DNA of 64,000 nucleotides, taken from assembly GCA_023333565.1 (NCBI GenBank), contig JAJKFH010001182.1, positions 682,001-746,000 of the forward strand. Direction: 5' to 3'. The stretch is from Puffinus mauretanicus. Lineage: Eukaryota; Chordata; Aves; Procellariiformes; Procellariidae. The first letter of the stretch is position 1. Every line of letters starts with the position of its first letter. Below, one piece after another: positions 1-14,398 of the stretch. The notes below the pieces were generated by a model. That model was not told the DNA's origin. It did no database searches and saw nothing but the letters and a program-made list of their open reading frames with translations. The position numbers were made by a program, and so were the translations under genes.

Positions 1-1539
1 ACACTAAGTCAGAAAAAGGCAGTTTTCCTTTGGAATTAAAGTGTTCATAAGGCAGTTCACACTGAAATAACTCTTCTGGAAAAAATTCTGCAGAATAACT
101 ATTTTGGGAGGTTTATAATGGTAGACAAGTTCTTAGTGTCAAGTGGCTTTTCCTGCTTGGAACTCTTTATTAAGTTCTGATACCTTTGCTGCCCTCCCAC
201 AATTGAGAGTGGAAGTCTGTATTTATACATAGGTTAAGTTAAAAGACAACTTTAATAGGTTGCCTTGACAGTGATACCCACTTTGTTGAGTATCCAAAAA
301 AAAAGCATGCTGGAGTATGGACAGAAGGGGAGAAAGGGAAGGAGATTATTTTCGTTAGCTGAAAGACAGTTATACCAAAGTGTTTCTTATTTTTTGATGC
401 GTGTTGCCTCCGCCCTCTGGGAACCACCAAAGCAGAACATTTCAGAACAGCAAAATAATTTAATCTAGGGCATTCAATTGGGACTGTTATTCCAGAGGTG
501 AAAAAAGGGTTTGTGTTTACTTAGTCTGCCCTCAGGGAAATGTGGTTTTTGGTTTGTTGTTTGTTTTTGGTTTTTTTTTCCATAAGAACTGCTGTAATTG
601 ATCCTACTATATAGGAGAGGAAAAAAATCAGAAAATAATGAAACAATGCTAGAACCTCAGAAAACTTTATATAGATGACCTACTTCTGTCAGGAAAATAT
701 AGGTAGTCTATAACAAGCTTTAACAGAGTTATAAATCTTTAAAATATTTCATATATAACAATCTATTTGTGAAGTAAGGAATTAACATTTTTGTTTTCAT
801 ACTGTGTTAGAACAGTTATTTGTCAAGTACTGTAATAAGATTGTATCTGTATATCAGGATTGAGGATGAGTATGCTTTGAGAGAGAAGCTGGCAAAATGG
901 TATGTGAAAAGAGGCAAATTCTTTGAAACTTGGCATCTTTGATTGCCAACTCTAGTGGAGGCAGGTGGTTTTATTTTATACCTTGATCCTGTTCCCAGTT
1001 AAATCAGTGACTCTTATTACCTTTAACAGTGCAGGATTCAGCCATTAGTATTTGGGCTACATATTGTAATAGGTTTTTATCTAGCATGGGTCATAATTTC
1101 TCTACTCTCAGCATATCATTGATCTTTCCAATCTGCTAAAATAATATCCAAGAAATGTTTCCCAACCACCCCTCCCCAAATATTTTTTGATGGAATTTTG
1201 TAAGATATTGTTTCAGCCCTTCTATCATATTAATCATGTGTGTCTTTCAAAAGTTTATGTAACGTTACAGGATTTTAAAAAATACTGAAAAAGTTATGTA
1301 TTTGTTAACATACTTAGCATGGAAAGAATCATGCAGACGGCTGGTTTTCAGCTTAACTCTTATGATTTTTTTGCTTCTATTTCCAATGTGATATTTCTCA
1401 GAAATTGTTTGCAGTAAGTCTATTAAATGTGGATTGTACTTTTACCTTTTGAACCTTTTTCATGTTCTTTTGTTTACAAAAATGTTAAGCTAGTTTAATC
1501 AGGCATTACTAACCTATCTTAATCCTTCATCTCTTTTAG
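1..1539 (+). other. KIAA0825: Intron sequence upstream of first recognised exon
   Basis: AT-rich non-coding sequence. It ends in a good polypyrimidine tract and TTTTAG acceptor just before 1540. I see no repeat of a recognisable family. A short splice-like segment near 859-900 was considered and set aside because its reading phase does not join the next exon. Confidence 0.5.
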
Positions 1540-1618
1540 ATGAAGAAACAGCTACTCTTACAAGTGATAAGACATCAGCCAAAGAAACTTTACAACCATG
1601 AAATTATACACATTTTAG
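1540..1618 (+). CDS. KIAA0825: KIAA0825-like protein, small internal exon (26 codons)
   Basis: Internal exon of 79 nt, read from ATG AAG in phase 0, encoding a basic helical peptide that includes LLLQVIRHQPKKLYNHEI. The acceptor is a pyrimidine-rich tract ending TTTTAG and the donor is TTTTAG|GTATTA. It ends with one base (G) of a split codon, which joins GA at 32425 to make Gly, so the protein continues HIL-G-VLKK. That phase match across more than 30 kb is the main evidence that it belongs to the same gene. The ATG at its start is an internal methionine, not a supported translation start. Seen: splice signals and open frame. Inferred: family membership. Confidence 0.6.
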
Positions 1619-4600
1619 GTATTAGTGGAAGGTTTTCTTTGGTTTTATTTATATAATTTTTTATATGTATACAGGGAGAGTGTAAATACATATGTAGACT
1701 AATTACCCTATTTTAAAATTTCCTATGGTTAAAACTAAACAGAGATTAGAGCTTTGAGTTTTGTTTTTTGTGACATATTCAAATTCATTGGCTTAATATT
1801 TTCATTTAGTCACAAACTTGCCAGAGACTCAAATTTAATGGCATTTGCCGATAAAATATATTTTTAGTACATTGATGTAATTAATAACTTTAAAAATCTT
1901 AAATGAAATTTGTTTTTAAAATCTGAGGCAATACATAGTGTGTTCATCAAAATCAATAGTTGATTATTGTCAAGAAAATAATATTGCAAAGTGGATGTAA
2001 ACTGAAGTGATGCATATTTGACTAAGTACATTTTTAGTAATTAAATCACCTTCACTGATGTATTTTAATATTTTACACTTTTACCCCAGCATATCATCCT
2101 CTTACTTATGTGTCCAGCAGGCTTCCTTTCTCTTTGCTTTCTCCTGAGTATGACCAACTTCCATTCTATTCTAAAGATATATTCAAATACAAATTGTGAT
2201 TTAAATTATGATATTTTTAATTTACTATCTTTAAATATTCATGAGTTCCTAAGGAATATATTGTGTTCATGGAATGTGAATATGGCATATATCTGACCTT
2301 GAATAGAAGGACTCAATATTGTTTAGAGGAGCTGCATTTGTGCGGTGGAGTTGAAAGCAAGAAAAAGGCTTTAGAGTAACTTGTTGAAATGAAGGTAACT
2401 TTGGGACATTAAATGAAAGTACTTGGTAAGGAAAATCTATTTTGAGGTTACTTATCCTTACATATTCCCAGCAATTTGCTGTCCAGCTAACTTGAAATAT
2501 GAGTTTTGGGTTTTGCACATTTGACTTAAATTTGATTTCTCCTCTACCTTCATGTGCACATGGCTTTATTTCCCCAAGTTTATCATTTCCTCCCTTTGAA
2601 ATAAAGAACCTTAGTTTCAGACTTGCTTTTATCCTTCCATTTAATCTAAATTCAGTTGGTTTGTGATCTCTTGAGCCACGATTATTGCTACAACCAATCT
2701 ACTATGATCTTCGTCTTATCGATCAAAAATATGCCTGAAATACCATTGATACCTGCTGGTTTAGTGACTGCATGATGAAAAAACAGTTACTCATATCTGG
2801 GAATAATTGGGACTCAATAACTTCAGTAAATTTATTCTCCCATTTAGATATGGAAATTAAAGAATCCCAGACTTGGTTTCATGTAATTAATATTTATGTC
2901 TTTGCACCTTTTTTTCAGTTTCTATCCGGATTACAATCTATAGCAGATAATTTACAATATTTGTGTTGTAGTTACAATTGCTTTTCCATCACGTTTTCTT
3001 CTCTGTAGTCTATTGTTGAAATCTGGCTTTTTAGAAGCATTAGGAGGAAAGGGCAAGTATCTCAGTCGCTTGGCTTACTACTGGTCTGTCCTAGAAAGCC
3101 CTGTTGCATCTTTCTGAAGTGCTGGTAAAGCATGCTAATGTAAAGTAGCCCATATGGATTACAGGTTATAATATCCAGTATCACATCCTGCCTCAGTAGT
3201 TCATTATATTGCCCAGATCCTTGCATTAATACAAGCAAGTTTTCAGTTATATCTATAATGTGTTCCTAAGGGCCAAACATTTTAGAAAGATCAAATTTTA
3301 CAACTTAGTTATGGGAGGTTTATTTAAAGTTTTTTTCCATTAATTTAAGCTTTAAAATATTTCAAGACCTACATACCTATTGTAGTGACTTTTAGACATT
3401 ATAAAGTCAAAAATAAAGGAATGATAGCGAAAACTGGAGTTTCACTATCCTTGCATCCTTGCATGTCCTTCTTCTCTTTTTTTCTTACTCCAGCAGGCCC
3501 ACAATAACCTGCTCGTCCTTTTTGATGGACGTACTGGTTTTTCTTCTGTTTCTGCGTGACAGCAGTAGCTGTTGTGCTTCCATTATATTTCTGCCTGCTT
3601 GGCATCTCCTTTTCTCTTCTATTTCTGCTCTCTCTATTACTCTGCAGAGTGCCTGGTAACGTAGCTTTTATAGGAACAGGGCTTTAGGGGCCTGTATAAA
3701 GCAAGATATGGAGGAGCTGCTGGAAAGAATGGTACTTGAATGAAAATGGGCTTTGCAACTACTGACTCCTTGAGCTGCACTGCACATGGTGATGTATGGC
3801 ACAATCTTCCCCATATCTTACACAGGTGGAGTGAAAAATCCTACAGTTTCCATCCATGAAAGATGGGGAAGTAACATGTATCAAGGAAAACCATAGCGCT
3901 TCTCTCTTATGCGTATATAACCTTCACAGAAAACACGAGGAGATCAGCGAAAATTACATGGGTACTACATATGGATTGAGTAAAAATGCAGATGGTCATC
4001 ATTAGATTTTTTACTTTATAAATTCCAGAGATTCCTAATTTTGTATTATGAGCCAATCAATATTGAGATATTCAGTAGGTTTAATTGTCACCTATTTAAA
4101 ATAATGGAGCAAACAGTGTTGATGGGAATTTATAATAGGAGGTTAAAATTGAAAACCAGTGGACATTCAGGTATGAGGCAGATTTCTGCAGTTGTCTTTG
4201 TTCCTTGGGAAGCCTATAAAATTTTGACAGCCAAAACAAGATCCTATTACTTAGGGGAAACAAAATAAATGTCTTTGCATTTAATATAGGAAATAATGTG
4301 TTTCATAGCCTCTTTGTCACATATTATTTATTTCTTATCCTTGTGAGTATTGCATTTGATTTCTACTGCACAATTATATTAAATGGAAATATGAGTAGTA
4401 CTGAGGAGAAAATAAAACCATCTGTTTGAACATACAGAGTTGAAGTTTTAATAAAAAAGAGGTACTCTCTTAAAGGCCATATGAACATAATACGCTAGGA
4501 CCACAAATGTGTTTCTAGTGGGAGAATGACATTTTCATAAAGATTACAAAAGCATTAAGCTTGTTACTTTTTAAGCTTATAGTAGGGGGTAAGATAACAG

Positions 4601-7600
4601 TATCTAAGTTACTGAAATGTCAATTGAACTGACAGAATTTCAAAGCTGGTAGCATGCCTGAATACCTTCCTTCTTTTTAGAGCAGTTGCTTGAAATTATT
4701 TATTAAGCCCATAATATGAAGACGGACAGTGAAATCTCATTATTGACGCTCTGTCATATTGAAAAGATGCCCATTCCAGAATTTTATTATCATGTTGTTT
4801 ATTTAATAAGATAAGTAAACACTAATTTTACTTTTCAAATTATTTATATATTTTTAAATATGAAATTCTTGATGTTCTTTTGGGTTATATTTTTTTAGAC
4901 TGTTGTGTCCTAATGAAGATCTTCCACTTCATCTTTTCCAACAGGAACTTGAATCTGATTTCTGAATTCTGTAGAGGTTGAAAGGGGCATAATTCCATTC
5001 TTGGTATATTTTTTGCTTTCAAAATCTCCACAATTAGCAAACACCAACTAATTATCTTCCTTTTTGCTCTCTCGGCACACCTGCGTGTTCTTCCTCAGCA
5101 TGAAGAGAGCATTCAACTCACTATGCCCTCTAATTATTGCATTCTCCTCCCAAGTTTAAAAGATTAAAGTGATTTACTTCCAGTCTTATACTTTGTGAGT
5201 GGTCAGAGGTCAATTTGAGATTTATATACTGTAGTATTCTGTTTAATAATAAAAAGTGACAAAATCTGAAAGAGAATTGCTAAGTAAGCTCTCTTTACTT
5301 CAGAATGTAGGCCTGTATCAAGAAAAGTGTGTAGAACTATGGCAGATAAAAGACGACTTCAAAAATGTCTTTTAAAGATGCTCCTGTAGTATTGATTGAA
5401 AAGAAAGTTGTTACAGGAGTCTTTTCAATATATGCATCTACCATCATATAATCACAAGTTAATTAGATGGTCCTGGCTGTGATTTTTGTCAAGACAGAGA
5501 ACCTCTTCTGTCACAAAATGCGTACTCAGAGAACAAATTTAACTTTAAGAGGGCAAAATTATTTTAGTCACAATAGTTCGTTTTGCAAAAAAATTATATG
5601 TGTTTACACTGGGGGTGTGTAACATCCACAAGATGGATGTTACATGCTAAGTTATAACATGAATCTCCTTTTCACTGTGCCTGAGGCTTAGAAATTTTAA
5701 AAACCCCTCCATCTTCAATGAAGGGGCTACTGAGTTTTTGAAAAACAAAGCTTTCAGTCATTTTATAATACTTTTCACTACATTTGCTGAATATAGCAAG
5801 GCAATGGAGATATTCCTGTCTGTCTAATCTAGAGAGAATAAGGGTGGTTATAACCCAATCCAACTTCTTAGTTAGAAATTTAGAAGTTAGTGCTCTGGAG
5901 AGAAACATTAGGGACCGTGTGGAATTGGATCAGTAATCGGTCTCAGACTTTCAAGAAGAGCTTCCTTTTCCTCAGTAGCTTCATGCACTGATCATCTGCT
6001 GGCTAAGGTCCAAATCTTTGTCTTTAGGTACAAGGGACTTGCTGTTGATGTGCTAGGAAGGTCCAGCAATTTCTGTAACTCAGAAATTAGGTGTTCTGTT
6101 ACACAAGTACTATCAGCTCATCTATAAAGAGATGTTTTAAGAGGTAGTCTCAGCTCAGTAAGAACCTATATGTGTACATCCGTGCCGATGTACGATTAAT
6201 CCTTCATTTGTGTCACAGAGAATATTCTAGCCTTTCTACAAAATATTTATTAATAGGTTATGAATTTCCAAACTTATTTCTCTAGAAGTTCTTAAGTGGC
6301 AGTGTCTGCACTTCCTTCTGTATGCCTAGACTTATTTCTGATTTTTATATTCCTTGTAGAAGTAATCATGAGAACTTTATGATGACTTTGCCTAACTAGG
6401 GTTTTGAAACATAAAGAGGCAGGAAGCAGAAATGTGAGTATTGACTCCAGCATTGTAAGTAATTTTTTGAGTGTTTTCTCCTATTAAAACAAAAGCTGTC
6501 ACTATATCTTGGAAATTCCAAGGAGCAAGAGAAGCAAAAGTGACAGAGGCACTTTAATCTATTATTTAAGGAAATACATAATATCATGCATAGATACACA
6601 AAGGAATGATGAACACTTGATAGAAATTCCTGATTGGTTGAAAGTTGCTAACAATCTAATTTTAATAGAGTGGGTCTGATGTAATGAACCAATCTGTGGA
6701 CACCCAACCATTCCACTGCGAATGTAAATGCAGTGGATAGAAATGAAGCGAGCAGACATTTTTGTATTTGCAGACATTAAAGAAATTGCAGTCAGATTAA
6801 AATAAATATGTTAATTACTGTGTTGTAAAATACAAATTAAAATTGTCTTTTATCAGCCAAGTGTTTTAAATGGTTTACAGAGAAACATATCCAAGTCCTA
6901 TCAAAGTTAGAATTCATGAGAAAGTTTGACAGACTTGGCAGTACTTAATTTCTCTTTCAGCAAAGACTGAAGAAGATCAACTCTTAGAGTTCTTCAAGAA
7001 CTCCTCTGTTTCAAAATAGGTGCTATCTGCAGTTTGCTACATGTTCCCTCAGTTTTTATGCTTTCTTCAAACGCTCTATTTTGATGTTTTCTGTGCATGT
7101 GTGTGTGAAGACTTCAGGGAATGCAATGACTTCCTCAGCCCACAGTGTAGGCAAGAAAATTCAAAAAATGTGTGTGGAACCAGTTTCTGTCATTGGTAAG
7201 GCCAGAATATGGTCTCAATCCTACTGAGAAATATTACAAAGAGTAGCATTTTGTCAGAGGAGAATTCTTGCAGTTTTCTGAAGAGGACTGTTTGCTTATA
7301 GTCACTGCTTCAGAAGAAATTGTCGATTATAGAATAGCACCTTAAAAAAAACCCCATAAATGCTATAAACAACTGCAAATATAGACTTTCTACAAGTTTT
7401 CCGACCATTTTAATTGAAGGGAAGTTTAAAGAACGTCTGGTATTTCATTGTTATGATAATTGTCAGAAAATTACTGGATACCAGCTGCTAACTTCCTTAA
7501 ATGGACCCATCATTAATTAGTTTTAATTCAGAGACTAATTAATTTGTTTACATTTGAATTCTTTAAAATGTCATTGTATACCAGAAATTGCAATGTGTAG

Positions 7601-10600
7601 TTTGAATGTCTTGTAATTTATTAGAAGATACGTGTGTTCTTGAAAATTAAGGAGCAGGTTGAGTCTCTGGTTTCAGAGCAAGCTGAGATAGGTATCTGTG
7701 TGGAAAGTAGTTTTATTAAACATTATTACAGGGCACTTCATCCTCAGAGCACTTGGGGAAGTCTCTGTGATTTGTTGAACAGAGTTGTAAAGTAGCTGTA
7801 TGCTGTTGAGAAGTCAGATTGGTGAGACCATTTGCTCAAGATTACTACGTAAATTTGGTGTCAGAGCACGATCAGATGTTCTTGCTCTCCAACCTGTGTT
7901 TCCAGCGCTGGTCTATCCTATCATCAGTTGGTTGGTGAACATGATTTCAAGATTTAATTTTGACAGACCTATACACTCAGTGTTAACAAAGGAGTTAAGC
8001 ATTTGGTAGCAAACATCTAGCAACCTGATATGGAATCAACCTTCACAATGAGTCGAAAACTGATCTCATTTAACTGGGAAGACATTATGGAGCAGATTTG
8101 ATTAAAATTTCATGTATAGTGAATCTCTTTCAAAAGATTCGTGTAGTCTTCACTAAGGTTGTTTAATAGCTGGCAGTGACATATCTCTTTCTATGACAGA
8201 CACACTCTCCTGATTAAATATATGCAAATTTATACATGCTTACCATGTTTATACATAAGTTGAGATCCCTTCACTGCATTTTTGTGACACATGCACAGTA
8301 TGGCTGTATAATATAAGCACTTACAAAAGTCACAAGTTAATGGTGATGTCTAATAAGAAAATGTTCGCTATCTTTAGATCTGTGACCATTTTTTTAAAAA
8401 AAGGGACAAAAATAAGCCAACATGTAGTCTGTGTGCATAAGCTGCTTTATCAGATTCTCCTGGCACCCCTGGGTCTCACTGGAACTAACAGGGAGCTGCA
8501 AAGCAAGACAGGTGTTTAAGAAAACCTTAAACACTCAGATAACGGTTTGCATCCATGTGGTTTCCTTTGCTGCACTGATAGTTCTTTATGGGTCTGTCAG
8601 TTTCAATCAGCAGAGAGTACATGTGATCAGTATATCTGATAAACTTGTCAATGCCTTTTTAAAGCAGGATTCCCCAACCTATTCTATTCAACTCTCCTCC
8701 CCCCTTCCCTTTTTCATCATTTCAGGTAGAATCTTGATAAGCCAGAGATACGTCACAGGCAGCTGTGTTTAGCTAGCTCAGGCTACAACTAATTTGTGCA
8801 GGAAAAAATTAAATCAGGAGGTAAATTATTTCATGATTGCTCATTCCCAACAGAGTTGGGCATCATTCTGAAGAAAATATCAAATAATTGGTTTCAGGCC
8901 ATGTCAGACACATGCAATTCCCTTCACTAATGGCTATGTGAGGTAGCACTAGGCCTCAGGGGTCACTGAAGAACTGAAAATAGCTTAGTGCCAGGCACAG
9001 CAATAGAGAGACAGAGCACATAGGAAATGAAGTGGCAATAAGTGCAATCTATAGGGGAAATGTGCTTCACTTGGAGTTTAATATATTGGCTTAGAATCTG
9101 GCAGTAAGCCATGCAACAATTGTTTACCTTTTCTGTCAGCATCTGCATCTGTTCTGTTTTGTAAACGGCACTTAACTTTCAGTCAGTAAATGCTGGAATC
9201 AATAACAACTGTTATGGGATTTCTTTTCTTTTTTTCGTATTCCATAACAAATGCACACTACAAACAATGTTTGCCTTAGATTAACAAGGAACAGACATTA
9301 ACAGGGTCAAAGGGATTTGGTTGGGAACATTTTATAGCTTCTTGGGTTTGCAGTAATTGTATCTGTGTGATTTGAATGTATCTTGTAACCTATCCAAATT
9401 AAACTGTTAAAAAAATGCTAGCATGCAGTAATGAAGATGATTTTTTATAATTATCTTAAGTACTGTGTATAGAAAACTGCTGGCACTGTTTGTAATAATT
9501 TAGTTCTGTGTAATATTGTGTATTACATCTGCTATGCAGAAATATTAAGTTGCCTCTTACAGTATGAGGAAATTAGTGATTATATCCGCAATACTAATTA
9601 TTTAAACCTAGCAGTTACATTAAAAAACATACACCAACATGCTGTTTGAGAAAACCGTGAGCAGATGTCCATAAAAATTGAATATATCATTACTAAACGC
9701 AAGTGAAAGAGTAATACAGTTTATATACAAGCTCTGTTTAGGAGATAGTGTGCAGATGAATACTGTCATAAATGCAAGATTGTTATAATAGTTATAGCAT
9801 CACTTAAAAGTTAATATCGCTGAGAGCTGAGGAACACATTATTGTTAATGGAATTTATGTATGTAACTCCCTGTGCACTGCACTTGAAAATTTACCCCTT
9901 GAAATATCCCTATACACAGTGACTATCAGTAGCTCAGTTTCTGTTGCTTTATTAGGCTATTTATTTTCAGATTTTAACAAAATGTTAGTTCCATTTATGA
10001 AAAGGCTTTATTATTTGTACGCAGGTTGTAGTTAGATTTTAAGTTTAATATTAGACTTTTTCGATTTTCTTCCTCATATAGCTTTATTGGATGAAATCCC
10101 TGACATCGCTTTCTTGTTCCCTTGTAGAACAATATTGTAGATCTATCTTATATGAAATTAAGCCTTATAAATGGGGGCAGGGGAATGATATTTAATGTAT
10201 TGGGAAGGTATTTTATAGTAAAATTGATTAAAAGGGTTTTAAACCCTTGGTTCCTGCTGAGGGAGAAATCCCCACTGTAATCACTGAAGAAGACAGTCAT
10301 CAGGTTGCTTTCCAAGGATTCCGTCGTGAGTCTCAGAAGCAGTTTAGCCATGTGGCTCTGTACACGGAGTAGGAAGGCTAATTAATCTGAGAGCAACGCT
10401 GTTGTAGTGTAGCTATTCTTGAACATCCACAGCCAGCTCACCTATGATGCAGGGATTTCTGCACCACACTTTACTGTGTCACATCCCTGGATGGGTTGAA
10501 ATGATCAGAATTAGCCATTCAATTTTTTGAGGTGTTGTGAATGCCATGTTGTTTAAAACATATAAGATAACATGGTCATTAAAAGAAAAAAAAAAAAAAG

Positions 10601-11394
10601 AAAGAAAAAAAATCACAAAAGTTACGTGAGAGTTATGGGATTCATTTATATGCATATTTTCTTATGCCTTTTGAGATTTTAAATGCTTCCAGGCTATAAC
10701 CAAGGAAATTGGAAACACTTTATTTAATGGTTTCAAGCGCTACAGCTTTGAGGAAAGTACCACCTTTGAAACTTGAAATAAAATCACAGGTTAGCAGGTA
10801 TACACAGGTCATTTCGATCTAGCACAGCCTTATTTCTCATGCCGCTTCATTTTTAGAGATGAGTGCAAATGTTTTAAGTGGTAAGATAAAGGCCAGATAT
10901 CTTGCTACTGAATTCAAGTATTTAGAAGCAGCTCAGCTACTATGATCAAGAACTTCATTGAATGTGTGTCTTTTGCTCTATGTTGCTTGAAAAATGCTTT
11001 AATTAACTTATTAGCTGGCTTAGAATTCATATGAGCACTTTTCAGCTTCATTACTGGTGAAGTGAAATTCTCTAATAACATCTTTTTTTATTCCTAAGAG
11101 CTCCCAAATGGTCAAATTATTTTGCAGAAAATATCTTTACATACAAATATGTGAGAGAAGAATAAGATTCAGTGTTCAAGACATGTTGCATCCACACTGA
11201 ATTTAACCTTGACGTTTGAATGACATGCTGATTTTTTGTTAGAATTAATATGGAGTAGAATTAGCCTACAGTGTATTTAATTTATCTTATTAGAAGATGA
11301 GGTATTAATTTAGTTGTTAGTATTACAAAGTTGTCCCTGATTTCACTAGTAATCCCTATGTGTCTCTTTTTACAGTATTGATACTGTTTCACTG
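1619..11394 (+). other. Giant intron, first part
   Basis: Part of the 30.8 kb intron 1619-32424. AT-rich and without a supported gene or recognisable young repeat. Open frames here are short and have no coding character. A purine/poly-A tract lies near 10575-10620. Confidence 0.5.
10575..10618 (+). repeat. A-rich tract
   Basis: A run of A residues interrupted by single G residues. It is simple low-complexity sequence; no mobile element was recognised immediately upstream. Confidence 0.8.
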
Positions 11395-11890
11395 GACTAT
11401 ATCCTATATAGGCATATTTTTTAGTTGTTGATGTAGAAAAAGGCGGAAAAGTCTTAAAGAAGGGCAACAAGGTGATAAAAAATGCAGAACACCTTCTATA
11501 TAAGGAGAAATAAGCAAACTACAATTCTTCAGTTTGAAAACAAAATTAAGATGGTGGGATACAATACATGTCTATAAAATGAAGGGAGGCATTATAAAAA
11601 TAAACAGGTATCAGTAGTTGACTGATTCTTAAAACTAATTGGCATCAGGTGAAGCTAGAAGATGAAATATTCAAGCAAACAAAATGATATGTTTGTTAAC
11701 CCATAGTGTAGGTAAAGTGAGGAACTTCTTTCCACAAAATGTTATGGATGGTAAAAATTTACATGAGGTGAAAGGGTAACTGGAGAAATTGATGAAATAG
11801 AAACCCACTACAGATTATCAATGTATGCCACATCTTTTCACAGATAGTGAAAGCTGCCCAACTGCAAGTGGTCAAAAGCTAGGTAAGCTC
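11395..11890 (+). repeat. Ancient CR1/L3-like LINE 3' fragment
   Basis: Heavily diverged but recognisable as the C-terminal reverse-transcriptase region of an old amniote CR1-type LINE. Landmarks in order are AGAAGGGCAACAAGGTGAT near 11459, a TATAAGGAGAAATAAG block near 11500, GTCTATAAAATGA near 11570, and AACTTCTTTCCACAAAATG followed by TTATGGATGG near 11720-11750. All frames are broken. It is far more diverged than the other CR1 copies here, so it was probably inserted before modern birds diversified. Boundaries are approximate. Confidence 0.65.
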
Positions 11891-14398
11891 TGAGGAAAAA
11901 ATATTGTATATGGTTTCCTTGTTACATTTTTATTTAGTCTTCCTCTTTCAGTCACTGTCCAAGCCCAGGATACTGGGATAGAAGATACTGTAGCTGAACC
12001 CAGTATAGCTACTCTTACATTATGCTCTTATGTTTATGATATATAGAGACTCATTTCTTAGCCACTGCTATTTGATGTGCTTGTAATTTTTCAAATTATA
12101 TATATTTTGCACTAACATTTCTTATAATTCATCTAAATGAAAATTGTTTGCTATTACTCTCTGTTCTCAGGATTTTATATTAAAAACTTCAGTAAAGTTA
12201 CCGTTTACTTGTTTGGAGTGTTGTGTTTCTCATACTCCAAGAAAAGTGTTATCATACATTTTTATTGTTTGTTGGTGGAAAGAGTGGTTTGCCAGCTAGT
12301 TAAGATAATATTGTTTTCAGTCTAGCATTTCAAGCCTAAGATATAAGAATAAAAATAATTTAAGGCAGCATGCTTATCTGCAGTTTAGAAGTTCCGAGGC
12401 CTTAGAATGCTATCAAAAGTCTAAATAAATAGCTAACTGAATTTTGCATGTGTGTGTAACTTCATCTGCATGAAAACAAATGCCTTTTTTGCTGTTTTCT
12501 AGTTAATCTTTTTCACAAATGTATCACTAAACCTGGTTGTTGAAAATTATGAGAGTGCCTACACGTTGTAGGATGTGTTTGCACTACTGCTCATCTTGAA
12601 TTATCAGCATCTGAATCTAAATGTTTACTGCTAACCAAATGTCATCATTTGTGCAATGAAACAGCAAAATCCTATGTATGCTACTCATTCTTGACCGTTT
12701 CAGCAGAAATTTGTTTCTGAATGTTACCTATGCTCTTTCTGTCTAGATTCTTTCATAATCTTGTCTGTATAGCTCCTCCAATTGCAGGAGAATTTTCCAG
12801 TCTGAGGAAGGAGGGAGAAAAGCAAGAAATTGTGGGATGACCGTTGCAAGAATTTCAGGTTTTGAGTGATTCAGCAAATTAGCATAGGGGAAGAAGACCC
12901 ATAACCTGGGTTACAGTGGATCTTCTGTTCTAAATTACACAACAGCTGAGTAAACTCATTTGGGTTTAGAACATTTGAAAATGCAACTGAAGAGTTTTTC
13001 CGTATGGATGGTAGAACTGTTTTGGCTTAAATTTACCTAAGAACGTGAATTAATTATACGTTAAAGAATGCAAGACCCCTGGATTTTATGTTAAGATGTT
13101 AAAACACCTTTATAAGAATTTTGAGAACGAAATTAGTATTTAGATTGCATAATAGGCAAGGATAGAACAGAAGCTTAGATTGTTTTGAAAGGCTGTATAA
13201 AAAAAGTAGACCAAACTTGATTTGTGCATTATTATTGATGTATGTTTATCATAACTTAACACTATCTTAATTTGGAGGATGTGGGACCTGGAGTATTCTG
13301 CTTGTTTCATGCATTTTACATTTTTTACTACCACGCCTTTCCCGTCCCCCTGCACCCTCCAGTGAATAGCTTTTATTATGTATGGTTCTGGCATTGATGC
13401 CTTCACTCAGGGCCTCTCCTCAGGTATGTAATATCTACAATGGCCATATTTCATCCTTAGACTTGCCAGCATTTGAAGCTTTCCTACTGCTTTGGAAAAA
13501 ACTATGCATTTGTCACTTTTTTGATGTCATGAGGCTTGGGTGAGATCTTAACAGAAACTGGAAAACTAGGGTAGTCTGTCTCTAACCCTTAGTTGAGCAG
13601 GATGGTTGATCAGCTAGGTCAGAGTGCTCATTCCTACCTCCTGAAGACTAGTAGTATGCTTCTGTCCAGATACAACTAGCCAAATGGTCTCTGGTAAGAT
13701 GGACTACTTCATTCTTCAACAAATGTGGCATGTCCTTCAGACCTTAGGAAAATTTCTTCGGCTTCAATCCATTCTGCTAAAGTGAAAGGCCAAACTTGAA
13801 AATAAGTGCCCTCAGTTTTTCTGATGCCATGACTGTATCAGCTGCCTTGGCACCAGCACTGTCTGGCAAACCTTGCATAATTTGATAGACATTCAATATT
13901 AGTTTTACCTGGGGCTTCTTTTTCTATAAGCAAAGCTCTGTAAGAGTCATCTTGTTTGGGATGGCAGACTCCTGCTGTGAGACATTTGATAGTTGGGGTG
14001 GTAAACCAGCATGCCAGAGAAAATGAAGTACCCCTTATGCCCCGTTGCTTCTATGTCATAGGAAGTCAAGAGTACAGATTTGCTGAATGTAGGGATGTTG
14101 AGAGGATGAAGTTTTGAGCTTATTCCTTTGCTTCCTTCCAGTTTTGTGTAGTGAACCATCAAGGTTTATTTACTTGCTACAAATAAATGCAGTGCAGGTT
14201 CAAATTAATTCAAGTAAAATCTTTGTCTTCTCCACCTCTTCTCCCCGCTATTCCCCAGAAAGGACCACAGTCTAGATAGCAGAAGCCTAACATACTTTCC
14301 CTTCTTTCCTCTTAGCAAAATAATTATGCTGTCCTTGGTGAAGCAGAAAGACAGTTTTCCAGAAATGACCTGGAATTCTTCTATGGTTTTAGCCTGAA
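11891..14398 (+). other. Intron sequence, no recognised feature
   Basis: Non-coding intron sequence. The minus strand of 13550-14160 has scattered protein-like stretches (for example DIEATGHKGYF), but I could not tie them to a family. Confidence 0.4.

Noticed and set aside
859..900. Exon-like segment with a TATATCAG acceptor and ATG|GTATGT donor
   Set aside because: Its open frame ends in phase 2, which would put a stop in the 1540-1618 exon; the phase 0 alternative uses a poor donor.
8431..8772. 113-codon open frame
   Set aside because: No family motifs, no splice context in phase with the gene, composition like the surrounding intron.
13550..14160. Minus-strand protein-like stretch possibly from another transposon
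   Set aside because: Frames break repeatedly and I could not match any fragment to a family.
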